From Congregicoccus sp964517665 (GTDB lineage: Bacteria > Verrucomicrobiota > Verrucomicrobiia > Opitutales > Opitutaceae), in contig CAZFCY010000211.1 in the NCBI GenBank assembly GCA_964517665.1, positions 1 to 7,539 of the forward strand: DNA of 7,539 bases, in the 5' to 3' direction. The notes under the pieces are model-generated. The model did no database searches. It saw only the letters and a program-made list of their open reading frames with translations, and had not been told where the DNA came from. Numbering within the stretch: the stretch's first letter is position 1; each line of letters opens with the position of its first letter. This document shows, one piece after another, positions 6,401 to 7,539 of the stretch. A program made the translations under genes and the position numbers.

Positions 6401-6885
6401 AGCGCGGTGATGATCGGCGGCGTTTCCTGCGTGCCCGCGTCCGTGGCCGCGCGCAGTTCGTAGCTCTCGTCCAGCGCGCCGGAAACATCGAGCCGCCGGA
6501 GCGCGGCCGCCGGCGGACTCTGCCCTTCATCGACACGCACGAAATAAACGCGCCCGTCGGGCGCCACGAGCCAGGGTCCACGGCCCGCGTGCGCGGATGC
6601 GAACGCGGGATCCGGCGCAAACGAAGCATCCACCTCGCCCGTCGCGAGCAGACGCGCGAGGCCGGCGCGATCCTCGCCGTTCACCTCGGTGAAAGCGCCG
6701 CCGAGCACGACGCGGCCGTCATCCAGAAAACCCAGTTGCTGGCCCTCGACAAACGCGCGCAATTCCGGCAGCTCGACCGGCGCCGCCTCGCGGAAGGCAA
6801 CGGGCCTCCCCACCGCCGGGCTCGCCGCCCCGACGGTGAGAGCCGCGCACAGACACACAAATCGCTGAAGGCTGCTCGTTTTCAT
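3460..6885 (-). CDS. Large exported delta-60 repeat (propeller) protein with duplicated C-terminal domain
   Basis: About 1141 aa from the ATG at 6885. I chose this start because it gives a normal signal peptide: MKTSSLQR, a hydrophobic core FVCLCAALTVGAA, and likely cleavage near AVG (24-26). The frame also runs upstream to 7008, but that extension puts about 40 non-signal residues first and nearly reaches the divergent gene. Residues about 50-735 hold around eleven delta-60-like repeats of about 60 aa, recognised by [GR]..DG.VD.SF endings (86-89, 139-142, 197-200, 249-252, 303-306, 415-418, 579-582, 682-685) and GGAFTEVNG-type strands; several others are degenerate. Such repeats fold as beta-propeller blades. 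An Ig-like region follows (about 778-860, FQWLVNGAPVAGG). Two tandem copies of a domain of about 130 aa end the protein (866-1003, 1010-1141). No sorting signal, lipobox or C-terminal membrane helix is visible, so it is probably secreted or in the periplasm or outer envelope. It is the first gene of the apparent operon; ligand and function are unknown. Confidence 0.9.
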   Translation of the reverse strand: MKTSSLQRFVCLCAALTVGAASPAVGRPVAFREAAPVELPELRAFVEGQQLGFLDDGRVVLGGAFTEVNGEDRAGLARLLATGEVDASFAPDPAFASAHAGRGPWLVAPDGRVYFVRVDEGQSPPAAALRRLDVSGALDESYELRAATDAGTQETPPIITALFPGAGGRMLVAGQFTSLGGVEKTNVAQLEPDGSVDASFTFGAAGSFERAIALPDGRWIVITAAYEEIGNVPQYARRACRLLEDGSVDPAFAAHVFPDSGPLYGAHAFALDAAGRLVFAEPASMTDVYRLRLARLLADGTRDETFAAELPLVSENLPGWVITIIWMPPRVWSLAPDDLGGVECIAHFVDETFGGVVHVDANGEVSGSKFADEEGRQVLWLRRDGNGAWWGEIRQTTSGRQALRVARFLAGGEVDETFEAEAVRPGMARRIAALSDGSVVVEGWFNEADGEYAPGLAVVDANGRVQEMDTLPWTSADLLSILEDESLLAISPPPPIFIYDEGRLAAPAASIEGGEPLLARIRPDGAVQPLLVSESEWLTPRGAWLDADENLLVFVPGGSNADLAVASDLVRIAPSGEVDASFRARAADGVSLELRDAVSGRGGVGAWALARRSSRDALHRLDETGLAVETIDLASSRAGPGTGGVRRIARGPDGVFVAGGFDVLNGAHSPGVARLTIDGRVDPRWGGWLGDGTFVSDIRILDNGLIEVAGALVTPAGDASIAWLRPDGLPELNIPGEALAPEPPRPAATASRDGAWLMRLETGAGVEPVRIQRWQSVEAPEIAIEAPRGRIQIGDTISLRVPWSGVPVSFQWLVNGAPVAGGETGIFSFIVSEAHDGAVFSARLGFEDGSNIFLSWRLVVDALPARLVNGSIRAFGARGADTLMVGFVVAGGGPGGLLARGLGPALADFGVPDPAEALATRLLGTDGVEVLAPEAYRVVRDQTGASHPDVIEAARSVGAFFPELGFQSGNDQMLHPALAPGRYHLQVEARAEEAEGTMLGEVFSAGDELSLRNFSGRARISAQSPLIGGFVVAGDRESRVLIRAIGPGLSGFVGDEAAVDPALTLHRGAATLAANDDWGSTPAERESIAEAAARAGAFPLEPGSADAALLVSLPPGVYTAVAISDVEAGDGLALLEIYVIE
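3463..3858 (-). repeat. C-terminal domain, copy 2 (consensus-like) of a tandem pair
   Basis: Residues about 1010-1141 carry the full set of blocks I associate with a recurrent C-terminal domain of exported verrucomicrobial proteins: LRNFSGRARI, GGFVVAGDRESRVLIRAIGP, ANDDWG, GSADAALLVSLPPGVYTAV and LLEIYVIE at the end. It often closes large repeat proteins in these bacteria, where it may act in export or surface attachment; that role is a guess. Confidence 0.7.
3877..4290 (-). repeat. C-terminal domain, copy 1 (degenerate) of a tandem pair
   Basis: Residues about 866-1003 of the exported protein run LVNGSIRAFGARGADTLMVG, then LARGLGPALADFGVPDP, then SVGAFFPELGFQSGNDQMLH, and end near LAPGRYHLQVEA and LGEVF. 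They align block by block with copy 2 (positions 3463-3858): GFVV with GFVV, RGLGPAL with RAIGPGL, GAFF with GAFP, APGRYHLQV with PPGVYTAVA, and GEVF with LEIYV. Copy 1 lacks the NDDWG block found in copy 2. Confidence 0.7.
4681..6738 (-). repeat. Region coding for about eleven delta-60 (DUF5122-like) repeats
   Basis: Within the large exported protein, residues about 50-735 are built from blades that run: hydrophobic strand with DG or NG, GGAF/GQF/GGF strand, 'V(A)RL..DG.VD.SF'. The clearest blades are at residues 51-89, 165-200, 262-306, 375-418, 540-582 and 650-685. Others (about 430-475, 495-535, 695-730) keep the spacing but have lost the DxSF ending. Protein-level repeats are clear, while nucleotide identity between blades is low, so the array is old rather than recently expanded. 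Confidence 0.75.
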
Positions 6886-7024
6886 GACCTTGCACAGGAT
6901 ACGCCGGACGCGCGCCGGGGGATTCACGTTCTGCGTGGAAAGAAGATTATCGGACATTTCGCCCGACGCGAGCCGACATTGCTTGCCCTTGAAACCCGGC
7001 TCGCACATTCGCCCCTTTCATCCG
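6886..7024. other. Divergent intergenic region between exported-protein operon and methyltransferase gene
   Basis: 139 bp separate the two divergent starts, so promoters for both directions should lie here. The middle (6921-6960) is less GC-rich than its surroundings. No perfect sigma-70 promoter, operator palindrome or riboswitch is apparent to me. Neither start has a well-spaced Shine-Dalgarno sequence: the leftward gene has AAGG only two bases before its ATG, and none precedes the rightward ATG. Confidence 0.5.
6946..6951 (-). promoter_or_regulatory. Possible -10 element (GATAAT) for the leftward operon
   Basis: On the - strand GATAAT lies 60 bp upstream of the chosen ATG at 6885, in the only AT-richer patch of the divergent region. 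It matches five of six bases of the TATAAT consensus. No convincing -35 TTGACA is seen 16-18 bp upstream, so this is weak. If real, it supports the 6885 start over the longer frame beginning at 7008. Confidence 0.2.
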
Positions 7025-7539
7025 ATGCCGAAAGAAGGAGAGATCACCTACCCCGAAGCGCTCGACGAAGCGGGCAGGAAACACGCGCTGCGGAAGCCCT
7101 TTTCCGACCAGTTCTGCGGCCGCTACCTTCGCGATATCGGCGCGATCATGGAACTGCTGCCCGCGCCTCCGGCGCGCCTGCTCGACCTCGGCGTCGGCAC
7201 CGCCTGGACCAGCGTCTTCTTTGCCCAACGCGGATTCAGCGTCACGGCGCAGGACATCTCCCCGGGCATGATCGAACTGGCGCGGCAGAATCAAGCGCAA
7301 CACCAGGTGAAAAACCTCGAGCTGATCGTGCAGGATTACGAGCAAATGGAGTTCAACGCCGTGTTCGATTGCGCCGTGTTTTACGATTCGCTCCACCACG
7401 CCGAAAGCGAGTCCGCCGCGCTGGGCGCGGTCCATCGCGCGCTCAAACCGGGCGGCGTCTGCGTCACGGTCGAACCCGGAAAGGGACACGCGATCTCGGC
7501 ATCGTCCCAACACGCCGCGGCGCATTACGGCGTGACGGA
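7025..7539 (+). CDS. Partial (3' end missing) class I SAM-dependent methyltransferase
   Basis: The first 171 codons are present and the frame is still open at the window edge. The Rossmann-fold methyltransferase motifs appear in order: motif I RLLDLGVGTAWTSVFFA (51-67), which binds S-adenosylmethionine; the acidic end of strand 2, VTAQD (73-77), expected to contact the ribose, followed by ISPGMIELAR; VQDYEQMEF (102-110); motif IV FDCAVFYDSLHH (114-125); and ALKPGGVCVTVEPG (139-152). Motif I reads GVGTAW where GCGTGW is the commoner form. The N-terminal segment (1-50), with ITYPEALDEAGRKHALRKPF, is a lead-in helix region. The substrate cannot be told from this part; small molecule, lipid or sugar methylation are all possible. 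ATG 7025 is the best start: it precedes the whole lead-in region, although no Shine-Dalgarno sequence precedes it. The next ATG (7148) would remove part of that region. The gene is divergent from the exported-protein operon and may be functionally unrelated. Confidence 0.9.
   Translation, partial: MPKEGEITYPEALDEAGRKHALRKPFSDQFCGRYLRDIGAIMELLPAPPARLLDLGVGTAWTSVFFAQRGFSVTAQDISPGMIELARQNQAQHQVKNLELIVQDYEQMEFNAVFDCAVFYDSLHHAESESAALGAVHRALKPGGVCVTVEPGKGHAISASSQHAAAHYGVT

Noticed and set aside
6886..7008. Upstream extension of the exported protein to a start at 7008 (MCEPGFKGKQ...), or at 6957 (MSDNLLSTQ...)
   Set aside because: The extension puts 24-41 non-hydrophobic residues before a normal signal peptide, covers the only plausible -10 element and leaves just 16 bp to the divergent gene. 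The ATG at 6885 fits export better.
6947..7525. 192-aa open frame on the - strand opposite the methyltransferase gene
   Set aside because: It lies wholly antisense to clear methyltransferase motifs, is rich in Arg, Gly and Ala, and has no recognisable domain. This is the usual antisense shadow in high-GC DNA.

Overview
The window is high-GC DNA, roughly two thirds G+C by eye, with bacterial gene density. It most resembles a Verrucomicrobiota genome, perhaps Opitutae. This is inferred from a large exported protein that combines delta-60 (DUF5122-type) propeller repeats with the C-terminal '..IRAIGPGL..NDDWG..LPPGVYT..' domain common in that phylum. No rRNA, tRNA or other taxonomic marker is present, so the assignment is tentative.

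Layout, left to right. (1) Positions 2-1465, + strand: the 3' part of a gene for an alanine-rich, largely helical protein with a distinctive C-terminal domain that I do not recognise. (2) Positions 1466-1660: a short convergent intergenic region packed with inverted repeats. It includes two copies of a 24-bp element, 122 bp apart, that resembles a terminator when read leftwards. (3) Positions 1661-6885, - strand: an apparent three-gene operon read right to left. It encodes an exported protein of about 1141 aa (delta-60 repeats, Ig-like domain, tandem duplicated C-terminal domain), then after 19 bp an ECF sigma factor with a GTG start, then with an 11-bp overlap a membrane-bound RskA-type anti-sigma factor. 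(4) Positions 6886-7024: a 139-bp divergent intergenic region. (5) Positions 7025-7539, + strand: the 5' part of a class I SAM-dependent methyltransferase gene, cut by the window edge.

How the genes may work together: the sigma/anti-sigma pair is a standard envelope-signalling module. The anti-sigma N-terminus would hold the sigma factor in the cytoplasm, a single transmembrane helix would span the membrane, and an outer RskA-like domain would receive the signal. The unusual point is that the pair sits behind, and probably in the same transcript as, a very large exported propeller protein. That protein may be a target or a sensor partner of the module, but this is inference. Nothing here shows a mobile element, a CRISPR array or a defence system.
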